In this document: piece by piece, positions 18,273-28,518 of the stretch
Position numbering within the stretch: the stretch's first letter is position 1
Layout of the letters: each line of letters starts with the position of its first letter
Assembly (NCBI GenBank): GCA_963721115.1
Contig: CAVRIA010000015.1
Span: 90,265-154,264, forward strand
Direction: 5' to 3'
Source of the DNA: CAVRIA01 sp963721115
GTDB lineage: Bacteria; Desulfobacterota; Binatia; HRBIN30; CADEER01
Length of the DNA: 64,000 nt
The notes under the pieces: generated by a model
Told to the model about the DNA's origin: nothing
What the model saw: only the letters and a program-made list of their open reading frames with translations
Database searches by the model: none
Translations under genes and position numbers: made by a program

Positions 18273-19427
18273 ATGAAAACGCGAATGAGCTTTTTCGCCC
18301 GTGCCCTGCTGGTCCTGGCGGCGATCGCGATGCTGGCGCTCATCGCCGTGCGGCTGCTGTTCGGCGGCGGCCGCCGGCTCGAGGATCGCACCGCGGCGCC
18401 GCTGCTGCCCGGGTCCGTGCTTCAGGTGGTGGTGAATCTCGACTACCCGCCGGGAAACATCGCCGTCTCCAAGACGGGCCGCGTCTTCTTCACCCTGCAC
18501 CCGGACGGCGACCCGCCCGCCAAGGTGATGGAGCTGGTCGACGGCAAGCCGGTTCCGTATCCCGATCCGGACATTCAGCACTCGCGCTCCGGCAAGCCCT
18601 ATTTCCAGACGCCGCTCGCCCTGCGCATCGATCGGCAGAACCGCCTCTGGGTGCTGGACTACGCCAGGTACGGGTTCGGGCAGCCGCGCCTGCTGGCGTT
18701 CGACCTCGACAAGAACGAGCTGGTCGACTGGTACGACTTTCCGTCGGACGTCGCCGGCCTGCTGTCCATGCTCAACGACTTCCAGGTGTCGCCGTCGGGC
18801 GACGAGATCTACATCGCCGAGAGCAGCCCCTTCCGGCAGACCCCGGCGCTGATCGTCTACGACACGGTGCACAAGACCAGCCGGCGTCTGCTGTCGGCTC
18901 ATCCGTCGCTGCGCCCGCAGGACTACATCATCCAGGCACCGGACCGCGACATGGTCATCTTCGGTCTCTACAACATGCGCATCGGCGTCGACTCGATCGC
19001 CCTCGACAAGAACGGGGATTGGCTCTACTACGGCCCCGTCAACGGCGACCGGCTGTACCGCATCGCCACCGCCGACCTGGAGAACCCCTCGCTCGACCGC
19101 CAGGCCTTGGAGCACGAGATCGAGGACTTCGGACCGAAGACGCTGAGCGACGGCCTGACCGCGGACCTCGACGGAAACATCTACCTCAGCGACATGGAGC
19201 ACTCCGCCATCCTGACCCTCGACGAGGACGGCAGGCTCATGACCCTCGTCAAGGACAGCCGCCTGCGCTGGCCGGACGGCTTCAGCTTCGGCCCCGACGG
19301 CTGGCTCTACGTCACCTGCAGCTCCCTGCAGGACGTCCTCTTCGTCGGCCGCGCCCACATGCAGGCGCACGCTCCCTATCAGATCTTCCGCTTCAAGCCC
19401 GGCCACGCGGGCGTGCCGGGACATTAG
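18273..19427 (+). CDS. Major royal jelly / Yellow-family (MRJP-like) beta-propeller protein
   Basis: About 384 residues. An N-terminal membrane anchor or signal ('FFARALLVLAAIAMLALIAV') is followed by a six-blade-type propeller with 'LDYPPGNIAVSKTGRVFFTL', 'LRIDRQNRLWVLDYAR', 'NDFQVSPSGDEIYIAES', 'GVDSIALDKNGDWLYYGPVN', 'LSDGLTADLDGNIYLSDME' and 'RWPDGFSFGPDGWLYVT'. These are MRJP/Yellow (PF03022) signatures, also related to SMP-30/gluconolactonases. The substrate is unknown. ATG 18273 leads directly into the signal, while the open frame's TTG at 18249 has no advantage. It lies downstream of lifO, 43 bp away, possibly the same transcript. Confidence 0.85.
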   Translation: MKTRMSFFARALLVLAAIAMLALIAVRLLFGGGRRLEDRTAAPLLPGSVLQVVVNLDYPPGNIAVSKTGRVFFTLHPDGDPPAKVMELVDGKPVPYPDPDIQHSRSGKPYFQTPLALRIDRQNRLWVLDYARYGFGQPRLLAFDLDKNELVDWYDFPSDVAGLLSMLNDFQVSPSGDEIYIAESSPFRQTPALIVYDTVHKTSRRLLSAHPSLRPQDYIIQAPDRDMVIFGLYNMRIGVDSIALDKNGDWLYYGPVNGDRLYRIATADLENPSLDRQALEHEIEDFGPKTLSDGLTADLDGNIYLSDMEHSAILTLDEDGRLMTLVKDSRLRWPDGFSFGPDGWLYVTCSSLQDVLFVGRAHMQAHAPYQIFRFKPGHAGVPGH

Positions 19428-19429
19428 AG

Positions 19430-19603
19430 AAGCAGGTTGTTGGGTTGTTGGTTGTTCGTTGTTGGTAGGGGAACGATCGTCCGCACCAAGTGCGGTGGAG
19501 CCGGTGCGCGGGTGAGCCAGTGAGCCGGTACCCGCACCGGCCATGCCCGCGCCTACTTCCTTCACCAACAACCAACAGCCCAACAACCAACAACCTGCCC
19601 TTT
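19430..19603. repeat. GTTGTTGG inverted-repeat element of about 170 bp (MITE-like)
   Basis: The left arm 'GCAGGTTGTTGGGTTGTTGG' plus 'TTGTTCGTTGTTGGT' starts right after the MRJP stop. The right arm, ending 'CCAACAACCAACAACCTGC' at 19602, is its near-perfect inverted copy of about 35 bp. Between them lie 'GTGAGCCAGTGAGCCGGT' phrases. It is the most complete member of this repeat family in the window and would fold into a long hairpin. Confidence 0.75.
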
Positions 19604-19799
19604 TCCTAGGCATGGCGCTGCCCAGCCCCTCGGCAGGCGGGCGCCTTCCCCTCCCCGGCTTCACACCCTGATTCGTTCTCCCGCGTGGCACCGCGATTGC
19701 GTACGGGAGTCGCCCCTGTAGGGGGGGCAGTGCTCCAGTGGCCGGGCGGCACTCGCCCGGGAGGCGTCGCCGCGGCGTCCCGGCACGGTTCCGAGGAAC
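19604..19799 (+). other. Leader region upstream of glutaminase
   Basis: No gene. A 7-bp hairpin CCGGGCG (19742-19748) with CGCCCGG (19754-19760) lies 40 bp before the glutaminase start. I see no convincing promoter hexamers. Confidence 0.4.
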
Positions 19800-20906
19800 A
19801 TGGTCGAGAAAACCGACGAGATCAGTGCCCTGGTGGGGCAGTTCAGGGCGGTCGCTTCCCCGCTGCGCGCGGAGCTGAAGTCGCTGCACGACGAGTATGC
19901 CACCCTGAACGAAGGGGACGTCGCGACCTACATCCCCGAGCTCGCCAAGGCCGACCCGTCCTGGTTCGGCATCAGCGTCGTGACCGCGAAGGGCGAGACC
20001 TTCGCCTTCGGAGACGTCGCGCAGACCTTCACCATCCAGTCGATCTCAAAACCCTTCGTGTACGGACTGGCCCTGCAGACGCACGGGCGCGAGGCGACGC
20101 TGGCGCGGGTCGGCGTCGAGCCGACCGGTGACGCCTTCAACTCGATCGTCAAGCTGGACGAGAAGTCGAAGCGGCCTCACAACCCGATGGTCAACGCCGG
20201 GGCGATCGCCGCGGCGAGCCTGATCACCGGAAGCGATCCGGCCGAGCGTCTCAACCGCCTGCTCGACACGTTCCGCCGCTACGTCGGACACGACGTCAAC
20301 GTCGACATGGCGGTGTTCACCTCGGAGCGCGCCACCGGCCACCGCAACCGCGCCATCGCCCATCTGATGCGCAACTTCGGCATGATCGGCGACGACATCG
20401 AGGAGTCGCTCGATCTGTACTTCAAGCAGTGCTCCATCCTGGTGACCTGCCGGGACCTGGCGGTGATGGCGGCGACGCTCGCCAACGACGGCGTCAATCC
20501 GCTCACCGGCGAACGCGCGGTCGACGAGACCTACATCCGCGACATCCTGAGCGTCATGTACACCTGCGGCATGTACGACTACGCCGGCGAGTGGGCCTAT
20601 CGCGTCGGCATGCCCGCCAAGAGCGGCGTCTCGGGAGGCATCATCGCCGTCGCGCCCCGGCGCGCCGGCATCGCGGTGTTCTCGCCGCGGCTGGACGAGC
20701 GCGGCAACAGCGTGCGCGGCATCAAGGTCTGCGAGGAGCTGTCGCGCCGCTTCGGCCTCCATCTACTCGAGGCCGGCGGCGCCGGCACCCGTTTCGAGGC
20801 GTCCCTGTCCACCCGCACCGCGGCGGCCGCCGCCCGGCCGCTGCTGGGATCCGGCGGCACGCCGGCGGCGCCCGCTGCTTCCGCCGGCGAGGATCCCCTG
20901 GCTTGA
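19800..20906 (+). CDS. glsA: Glutaminase (GlsA family)
   Basis: 368 residues. It converts glutamine to glutamate and ammonia in the cytoplasm. The serine-hydrolase-like active site 'IQSISKPFVYGLAL' carries the Ser-x-x-Lys pair. Family blocks include 'EPTGDAFNSIVKLD', 'PHNPMVNAGAIA', 'GHRNRAIAHLMRNFGMI', 'LYFKQCSILVTCRDLAVMAA' and 'KSGVSGGIIAVAP'. It is longer than the usual about 310 residues because of an N-terminal extension and an Ala/Gly-rich, probably disordered tail of about 50 residues. ATG 19800 has GAGGAAC immediately upstream. Its stop overlaps a possible TTG of the next gene, so the two are tightly linked. Confidence 0.95.
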   Translation: MVEKTDEISALVGQFRAVASPLRAELKSLHDEYATLNEGDVATYIPELAKADPSWFGISVVTAKGETFAFGDVAQTFTIQSISKPFVYGLALQTHGREATLARVGVEPTGDAFNSIVKLDEKSKRPHNPMVNAGAIAAASLITGSDPAERLNRLLDTFRRYVGHDVNVDMAVFTSERATGHRNRAIAHLMRNFGMIGDDIEESLDLYFKQCSILVTCRDLAVMAATLANDGVNPLTGERAVDETYIRDILSVMYTCGMYDYAGEWAYRVGMPAKSGVSGGIIAVAPRRAGIAVFSPRLDERGNSVRGIKVCEELSRRFGLHLLEAGGAGTRFEASLSTRTAAAAARPLLGSGGTPAAPAASAGEDPLA

Positions 20907-20911
20907 TCCCC

Positions 20912-22069
20912 ATGCGCCCACTGCTCCCCTCTCCCTCGCTGTTGCTGGTCGACGGCGCCGCCGATCAGCGCGACCTGCTGGCGCACCGCCTGCACCGTCT
21001 CGGCTACGACACCGAGGGAGTCGCGACCGCGGAGAGCGCGCTCGACCTGCTGCGAACCAGGCACTTCGACCTGATCCTGTTGCGCCTGATGGCCGCCGGT
21101 CTCGACGGGCTCGCGGTGCTGGAGACGGCCGGCTCCGAGCCCGCCTTGTGCGACGTTCCGATCCTGGCGCTCGCCGCCGCCGATCAGCAGGAGGCGATCA
21201 CTTTGTCCCTCGAGATCGGCGCCGACGACTACCTGGTGCTGCCGTGCGAGAACGCCGTGCTGGAGAGGCGCGTTCGCCGCTGTCTGGAGATCCGCTCTCT
21301 GCGCCGGCGCGACCAGGGCCACCAGTCGCAGCTCGAGGCGGAGCGCCGCCGCGTCGACGACCTGGTGAAAGCGGTGATCCCGATCGGCGTCTCGCTGATG
21401 GCGGAGACCAACTTCGACCGCCTGCTCGAGGCGATCCTCGTCGAGGCCAAGTCGCTGTGCAACGCCGACGGCGGCACCCTCTACCTGCGCACCGCCGACG
21501 ATCAGCTGTCCTTCAGCATCCTGCGCAACGACTCGCTCGGCATCGCCCTGGGCGGAAGCTCCGCCACACCGGTGTCCTTCCCGCCCCTGCCGCTGCGCGA
21601 TCCGGAGACCGGCGAGCCCAACCTCGCCAACGTCGCCAGCTACGTCGCCGTCACCGGTCGTTCGGTCAACATCCCCGACGCCTACGCGGCCGAAGGGTTC
21701 GAGTTCTCCGGCACGCGCGCCTTCGACGGTCGCACCGGGTACCGCTCCACCTCGTTCCTGACGGTTCCGCTCGAGAACAGCCAGCACCGCGTCATCGGCG
21801 TCCTGCAGCTCCTCAACGCGGTCGACCGCGACAGCGGCTACGTCGTCCCCTTCGACCCCAGCCTGCAGCCGATCATCGAATCGCTCTCCCTGCTCGCCGC
21901 CGCCGCCCTCGAGGCCTATCTGCGCGAGGAGCGCCTGCGGCGGGAGATCGCGGATCTCCACATCCAGGTCGACGAGTCCAAGCGCGCCCGGCAGGTCGCC
22001 GAGATCGCGGACACGGACTACTTCCAGACCCTACAAGACAAGGTGAGGGCGCTGCGGTCGCGGCCCTGA
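20912..22069 (+). CDS. Degenerate receiver (pseudo-REC) plus GAF-domain protein
   Basis: 385 residues. Residues 5-125 have a response-regulator fold ('LLLVDGAADQRDLLAHRL', 'DLILLRLMAAGLDGLAVLE', 'LEIGADDYLVLPCENAVLERR'). However, the phospho-acceptor Asp is Arg58, the acidic pair is reduced, and the conserved Lys of 'TKPF' is missing, so it should not be phosphorylated. A coiled linker leads to a GAF domain (about 165-340: 'LCNADGGTLYLRTADDQLSF', 'TGYRSTSFLTVPL', 'VIGVLQLLNAVDRD') and a C-terminal coiled coil. ATG 20912 is preferred over TTG 20903. It is 22 bp before the ATPase gene, suggesting the pair works together; ligand and output are unknown. Confidence 0.85.
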   Translation: MRPLLPSPSLLLVDGAADQRDLLAHRLHRLGYDTEGVATAESALDLLRTRHFDLILLRLMAAGLDGLAVLETAGSEPALCDVPILALAAADQQEAITLSLEIGADDYLVLPCENAVLERRVRRCLEIRSLRRRDQGHQSQLEAERRRVDDLVKAVIPIGVSLMAETNFDRLLEAILVEAKSLCNADGGTLYLRTADDQLSFSILRNDSLGIALGGSSATPVSFPPLPLRDPETGEPNLANVASYVAVTGRSVNIPDAYAAEGFEFSGTRAFDGRTGYRSTSFLTVPLENSQHRVIGVLQLLNAVDRDSGYVVPFDPSLQPIIESLSLLAAAALEAYLREERLRREIADLHIQVDESKRARQVAEIADTDYFQTLQDKVRALRSRP

Positions 22070-22091
22070 GCCGCCCGCCCCGAGGTGCAAC

Positions 22092-22856
22092 GTGGCCCGC
22101 ATCGTATCAGTCCATTCCTTTCGCGGTGGAACGGGGAAGTCGAACCTGACCGCCAACCTCGCAGTCGCCACCGCCATGCGCGGCAATCGCGTCGGCGTCA
22201 TCGACACCGACATCCAGTCGCCCGGCATCCACGTGCTCTTCGGGCTCGACGAGGACCGCATCACGCACGCCCTCAACGACTACCTGTGGGGCAAGTGCGC
22301 GATCGAAGACACCGCCTATGACGTCACGGCGGACCTCGGACTTCCCGCCGAGCCGGCCGGTGCCGTCTTCCTCATTCCGTCCAGCCTCAAGACCGGGGAG
22401 ATCGCGCGCGTCCTGCGCGAGGGCTACGACGTGGCGATGCTCAACGACGGCTTTCGCGATCTGATCCGGCGCCTCGAGCTCGACTTCCTCTTCATCGACA
22501 CCCACCCCGGCGTCAACGAGGAGACGCTCCTGTCGATCGCCATGTCGGACACGCTGATCATCATCCTGCGCGCCGACCAGCAGGACTATCAGGGTACCGC
22601 CGTGACGGTGGACCTCGCCCGTCGCCTCGAAGTCCCGCAGATGCTCATGATTGTGAACAAGGTCCTGCCGGCGTTCGACTTCGCCGCGATCGCGAAGAAG
22701 GTCGAGGAGACCTACGGCGTGCCCGTGGCCGCCGTCCTGCCGCTGTCGGAGGAGATGGTGCGTCTCGCCAGCGGCGGTGTCTTCTGCCTGCACTATCCTC
22801 TTGACCCCATTACGGAGAGCCTGCAGTCGGTTGCCGTCCAGCTCGCGAAAGCATGA
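22092..22856 (+). CDS. MinD/ParA-like P-loop ATPase
   Basis: 254 residues. A deviant Walker A motif 'SFRGGTGKSNLTANLAVA' (residues 9-26) carries the signature GGTGKS. Walker B-type segments are 'VGVIDTDIQSPGIHVLFG' and 'DFLFIDTHPGVNEETLLSI', with 'MLMIVNKV' later. It belongs to the Mrp/MinD branch. No plasmid ParB partner is nearby. Its neighbour is the pseudo-receiver/GAF protein, so it may position or regulate that protein. GTG 22092 has GAGGTG four bases upstream. The last 60-70 bases of the gene were copied by the downstream tandem duplication (see 31246-31330), so the duplication breakpoint falls inside this gene. Confidence 0.88.
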   Translation: MARIVSVHSFRGGTGKSNLTANLAVATAMRGNRVGVIDTDIQSPGIHVLFGLDEDRITHALNDYLWGKCAIEDTAYDVTADLGLPAEPAGAVFLIPSSLKTGEIARVLREGYDVAMLNDGFRDLIRRLELDFLFIDTHPGVNEETLLSIAMSDTLIIILRADQQDYQGTAVTVDLARRLEVPQMLMIVNKVLPAFDFAAIAKKVEETYGVPVAAVLPLSEEMVRLASGGVFCLHYPLDPITESLQSVAVQLAKA

Positions 22857-22996
22857 GCCAAGAGGCGACTTTGGTCCGCCGGGTAGGAGCTCAGTATTGA
22901 CGCGACACCGACAACCGTGGAAGGTGCATCGACGGAACGCATTGCGATGTATTGCGACGGGCGGACGACAGCCGGCATCGGCGATGGCGGGCGGTG

Positions 22997-25900
22997 ATGC
23001 GCGACCGAACGCCGCCCCGCGGCGAGCTCTTCCGTCGGTGGGCCGTAGTGGCCCTGGTGGCCGGCTCTCTCCCGGCGCTGATCGGATGCGGCGGCGGCTC
23101 CTCGTCGAGCGGCGGCGGAAGCGGCGGCGGCCTGCAGGCCCGGATCCTCTGGCAGCAGCGCAGTAACGGCCTCGCCACCCTCCGTACGGGAGTGCGGGCG
23201 CAAGAGCAGCCGGGCTTCGGCACCGAGCTGCCCGCCTCGGTCGTCACCGTGCGCTTCGTCATCGAGTCCGATGCCGGGCTGCGCTGCTGCCTGGCCGTCG
23301 ACCCGGGCGGCTTTCCGGTCGACCCGGCCACCGGGCAGCGCTCGCTGCTGTTCACCGATCTGCCCGCCGGACCGGCGACCCTGACCATCGCCGGCTACCC
23401 GACCGACTTCGCGCCGGCGCCGTCCGGCATCACGTCGAAGTGCACCACGCAGCCGGCCGACGCCGGCACCGACTGCGATTCGGGCCGCTTCCAGACCCCG
23501 AGCTTCCAGAGCGCCGTGCAATCGGTCAGCATCGCCTCGGGCGCGGACACCGACGCGGGCGACATTCTGATTCCCGCCGTCCCCTTCCTGATCGAGGGGA
23601 CCGTGAGCCCCGCACCGAACGGCCAGGCGGCCAACCCGGTGGCCGTGAGCTTCACGGTCGCCGATGCGTCGACCGGGATCGATGCCGCCACGATCGGCGC
23701 GAGCCTCACCCCGGCGCCGGCGGCGGAGGCTCTCTCGCTGGTCCCGTGTAACGATTCGGGGGCGACGCCGTGCAGCCCCGGCGGTGTGCTGCAGGTGAGC
23801 GGCTTCCAGGTGGGGCGCCCGGCGCAGTCGCTGGAGATCGGCGCGGCGACGGTGGAGATCACGGCGGCGAATCTCGCCAGCCCGGCGGGGCAGCTCGACT
23901 ACACGTATCCGTTCACGGTTCTGAGTGCACCGCCCACGCCGACGCCGAGCGCCACCGCGACCGAGACGTCGACGTCGACGCCGACCGGTGTCGACACGCC
24001 GACGGCGACGAGCACGCCGGTGTCGACGCCAAGTGCGACGGCGGTCGATACCGCGACCGAGACCGAGACCCCGACCCGCACCGCCACGGCGACGGCCACC
24101 TTCACCGCCACGCCGACGGTGACCGTGACGGCGACGTTCACTCACACGCCGACGGCGACGTTCACCGCCACCGCGACGGTCACTGCCAGCGCCACGGCGA
24201 CGGCGACCCCGGTCGACACGGCGACGTCCACCGAGACCCCGACGGCGACAGCGACGGCCTCCGCGACGGATACTCCGGTCGACACGCCGGTCGACACGCC
24301 GACGTCCACGCCGACGGAGACGGCGACGTTGACCAGCACGCCGACCGCGACCGACACGCCGACGGCGACGGCCACTCACACCTCCACCGATACGCCGACG
24401 GTCACTGCCACACCGACGGAGACCTTCACGAGCACGGCGACGGTCACCGGCACGCCGCCGCCCACGGCGACCCCGACGGCGACGTTCACCGAAACGCCCA
24501 CCGAGACCGCAACGTTCACTCACACGCCGACGGCGACGCTTTACGAATACACCGACCGCGACGGCGACGAGCACCGCCACCTTCACCAGCACGGCCACCG
24601 CGACCCCGACGGTCACGCCGACACCGACGGTGACCGCCACCAGTACGGCGACGGTCACCGGCACGCCGCCGCCCACGGCGACCCCGACGGCGACGTTCAC
24701 CCAGACGCCCACCGAGACCGCGACGTTCACTCACACACCGACGGCGACGTTCACGAATACGCCGACGCCGACCTTCACTCACACACCGACCGCGACGGCC
24801 ACCTTCACCACCACCGAGACCCCGACGTTCACTCCGACCCCGACGGTGACGTTCACCAGCACGGCGACGGTCACCGGCACGCCGCCGCCCACGGCGACCC
24901 CGACGGCGACGTTCACCCAGACGCCGACGGCCACCTTCACTCATACGCCGACCACGACGGCGACGAGCACCGCAACCGAGACCGCGACATTCACTTTCAC
25001 GCCAACGGCCACCTTCACCCGGACACCGACCGACACCCCGACCTTCACTCAGACACCCACGGCGACGTTTACCAGCACGCCGACCGCGACCTTCACGCAT
25101 ACGCCGACCCCCACGGCGACCTTCACCAGCACCCCGACCGAGACCCCGACGTTCACGCACACGCCGACGGCCACCTCGACGAGCACGCCGGTGCCGACCG
25201 CCACCGGCACCGCGACCTTCACCAGCACGGCGACGGTGACCCCGACGTTCACTCACACACCGACCGCGACCTTTACGCTCACGCCGGCGTCCACCGCGAC
25301 CAGCACGCCGGTGCCGACCGCCACCGGCACGGCCACCGCCACCTTCACCGCCACCGCGACGCGGACCGCGACCTCGACCGCCACCGGCACCGCGACGGCC
25401 ACCGCTACCGAGAGCCGACCGTGACGGAGACGCCGACGCCGACGTTCACGCCGGCGGCGGGCTGCATGGTGGTGGTGGTGACGCCGGCGGCGGCGGACGA
25501 CGTGTGGATGTCGGGCAGCGGCCCCACGTGGCCGCCGACGGTGGGCGACACGCTGGACTCCAGCGACCCCAACACCAACGTCAGCCAGGACGTCGTCGCG
25601 GGCGACCTACTTCTGCAAGATCGGAGCGCTGCGCTTCGACACGACGGGGGCGTACCCGAGCGGCGCGACCATCCCGTGGGCGGTGCTGCGGCTGACGCAC
25701 GTGGGGAACATCCAGGACCCGGACTCGCGCTCGCTGCTGATGCGGTGGTCGAATCCGCAGGCGGCGGACGGGTGGGACCTGGGCGACTACCAGTGCGACC
25801 TGACGTCGAACGCGAGCAGCGTGCCGCTGTCGGCGCTGCCGAGCGGGGTGGGCGTGTACGACCACACGCTGACCTCGCCGACGGGGAACCTGGAGGACCG

Positions 25901-28518
25901 CATCATCGACACGAACTTCACGGGGCTGCGCCTGGTGCTGACGGCGATCGGGCCGCCGACGGCGCTGGACCAGGACTTCTACGCCAACAGCGAGAACCCG
26001 GCGGTCGACCCGCCGCAGCTGATCTTCGAGTACTGCCTGGCCGACACGCCGACCCCGACCGCCACCCCGACGCCGGGTATGCTCGCCGCCTCGGGCCCGG
26101 AGTTCCAGGTCAACGTCTCCACGATCGGCTCCCAGATCGCCGGCGACGTCGGCATGGACGCCAACGGCAACTTCGTCGCCGTCTGGCAGGACAACTTTAG
26201 CGGCTACATCACGGGCCGGCGCTTCGACGACGTCGGGACGCCGCTGTCCGGCGAGTTCGTCGTCGCCCCGTTCAGCGGGGGCTATGTGACTCCCCGCATC
26301 GCTGTCGCGCCGAGCGGCGATTTCGTCGTCGTGTGGCAGGAGTCCGATAACATCTTCGCCCAGCGCTACGACAGCCTGGGGGGACCGCTGGGGATCTCCT
26401 TCCAGGTCAACACGAACATCGGTTATCTCAACGGGCCCGACGTGGCCTCCGACGTAAACGGCAACTTCGTCGTCGTCTGGTCCGATTTGCTGGGCACGAA
26501 CGTCGAAGCGCAGCGCTTCGACGGCAACGGCGCGTTCCTCGGTACGGAGTTCCAGGTCAATACGTACACACTCGGCGACCAATACAGTCCGGCCATCGCC
26601 GTGCAGCAGGCAACCGGCGACTTCGTAGTCGTGTGGGCGGATGTGGATGGACTGGACGGAGATTCCGTCGGCGTCTTCGGCCAGCGCTTCGCCAGCGATG
26701 GCTCGACGCAGGGGACGCAGTTCCAGGTCAATACTTATACCTATGACAGTCAGAGGGATCCGGCCGTCGCGGTCGACCCCCTGGGCAACTTCGTTGTGGC
26801 CTGGACCGGCGGGTCCTACGGCGTTTCTCAAGATGGTTATGCTTCGGGCGTCTTCGCGCAGCGCTTCGACAGCACCGGCGCCGCAGCCGGCACGGAGTTC
26901 CAGGTGAACACTTATACGTACTATAATCAGGGATACTCGGCGGTGGCCGCGGGAGGGGTCAACGACTTCGTAATCGTCTGGGAGAGCGGAGGCGATCAGG
27001 GTGGCGGGGATGGCTCACTCACGGGCGTGTTTGGCCAGCACTTCGACGGCGGCGGCATGCCCCTCGGCACCGAGTTCCAGATCAACACCTACACGCCGGG
27101 CTTCCAGTACAATGCGGCCATCGCCGCTTCGGGACCGGACTTCGCCGTGGTCTGGCAGAGCCAGAACGAGGACGGCTTCGGAGAAGGCATTTTCGGGCAG
27201 CGCTTCGTGACGACGTGCGGCGACGGGGTGGTCGGGCCGGGCGAGCAGTGCGATCCGCCGAACGGAACGACCTGCAGCAGCGGCTGCGCCTTCCCGACGC
27301 CGACGCCGGCCGACACGCCCACCCCGACGGCGACCTTCGGCGCCCTCGGGGCGGAGTTCCAGGCCAACACGTACACCGTGTACTACCAGCTGAGCCCGGC
27401 CGTCGCGGGGGATCCGGCCGGTAACTTCGTTATCGTCTGGGAGAGCGTGGTCGACGGCCCCGTCGGACAGGACGGCTACGGCCTCGGCGTCTTCGGCCAG
27501 CGCTACGACAGCTCCGGCGCGATGGCGGGCACCGAGTTCCAGGTCAACACCTACACCCCGTCCGATCAGTTCAGCGCGCGCGTGGCGGTGTCCCCCGGCA
27601 GCGGCAATTTCCTCGTCGTGTGGGAGGACTATTCGGGGCTGGATGGGGACTTCACCGGCATCTTCGGCCAGCGCTTCGACTCCGGCGGGACGGCACTGGG
27701 GCCGCAGTTCCAGGTCAACACGTACACCGGATTCGAGGAGGCCTTGCCCGACGTCGGCGCCGACATGAACGGCAACTTCGTGGTCGTGTGGCAGCAGTTC
27801 TCGGGTCTGGACGGCGACCAGGAAGGCGTCTTCGGCCAGCGGTTGGACAGCGCGGGCAATCCACTGGGGACGGAGTTTCAGATCAATACGTACACCCCGG
27901 GCAGCCAGACCCTACCGGCCGTCGCGTCGGACGACGGCGGCGACTTCGTCGTCGTGTGGTGGGATAGGTACGGGCACGACGGCGAGCGGCTACGGGATCT
28001 TCGGGCAGCGCTTCGCCAGCGACGGCTCGACGCAGGGCACCGAGTTCCAGGTCAACACCCAGACGGCGGGGAACCAGGAGACGGCGAAGGTCGGGCGCGA
28101 TCCGTCCAGCGGCGACTTCGTCGTCGTCTGGCACAGCTACGCCCAGGATGGGGATTCTTTCGGGGTCTTCGGCCAGCGCTTCGGCAGCGACGGCTCGACG
28201 CAGGGCACCGAGTTCCAGGTCAACACCTACACCGCCGGCCAGCAGAACTACCCTTCGATCTCGTGGGACCGCTCGGGAGAGTTCGTCGTCGTCTGGCAGA
28301 GCTACTACGGCCAGGACGGAAGCGGGCGCGGAATCTTCGCCCAGCGCTTCGACAGCGGCGGGGTACAGAGCGGCACCGAGTTCCAGGTCAACACGTTCAC
28401 GATCGGCCAGCAGCTCAACGCCGCCGTCTCCGCGACGGGGGCGAACGACTTCGTCGTCGTCTGGGAAAACATGTCCGGTCAAAACGTCTTCGGCCAGCGC
28501 CTGGGGAGCACGCCATGA
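22997..28518 (+). CDS. Stalked double-propeller surface lipoprotein, cassette 1 (four frameshifts as sequenced)
   Basis: About 1,840 codons when corrected. A lipobox 'LPALIGC' (Cys31) is followed by GGGSSSSGGG, so it is probably an outer-membrane lipoprotein. Order: N-terminal domain with paired Cys ('GLRCCLAVDP', to about residue 310); a T/P/A/S stalk of about 500 residues ('TPTATFT' repeats, 23930-25440); a jelly-roll-like domain (25450-26040, 'RLTHVGNIQDPDSRSLLMRW'); seven 'GNFVVVW...FGQRFD...GTEFQVNTYT' repeats; a disulfide repeat 'CGDGVVGPGEQCD'; seven more repeats to 'FGQRLGSTP'. Against copy 2, frames change near 24540 (+1), 25410 (-1), 25607 (+1) and 27982 (+1). The TGA stop overlaps the next gene's ATG. 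Confidence 0.85.

Noticed and set aside
24540..25420. His/Asp/Gly-rich 'HADGDGHRH' metal-binding-like protein in the stalk region
   Set aside because: It is the stalk read in the wrong frame after a one-base change. The correct frame gives TPTATFT repeats as in the sister copies.
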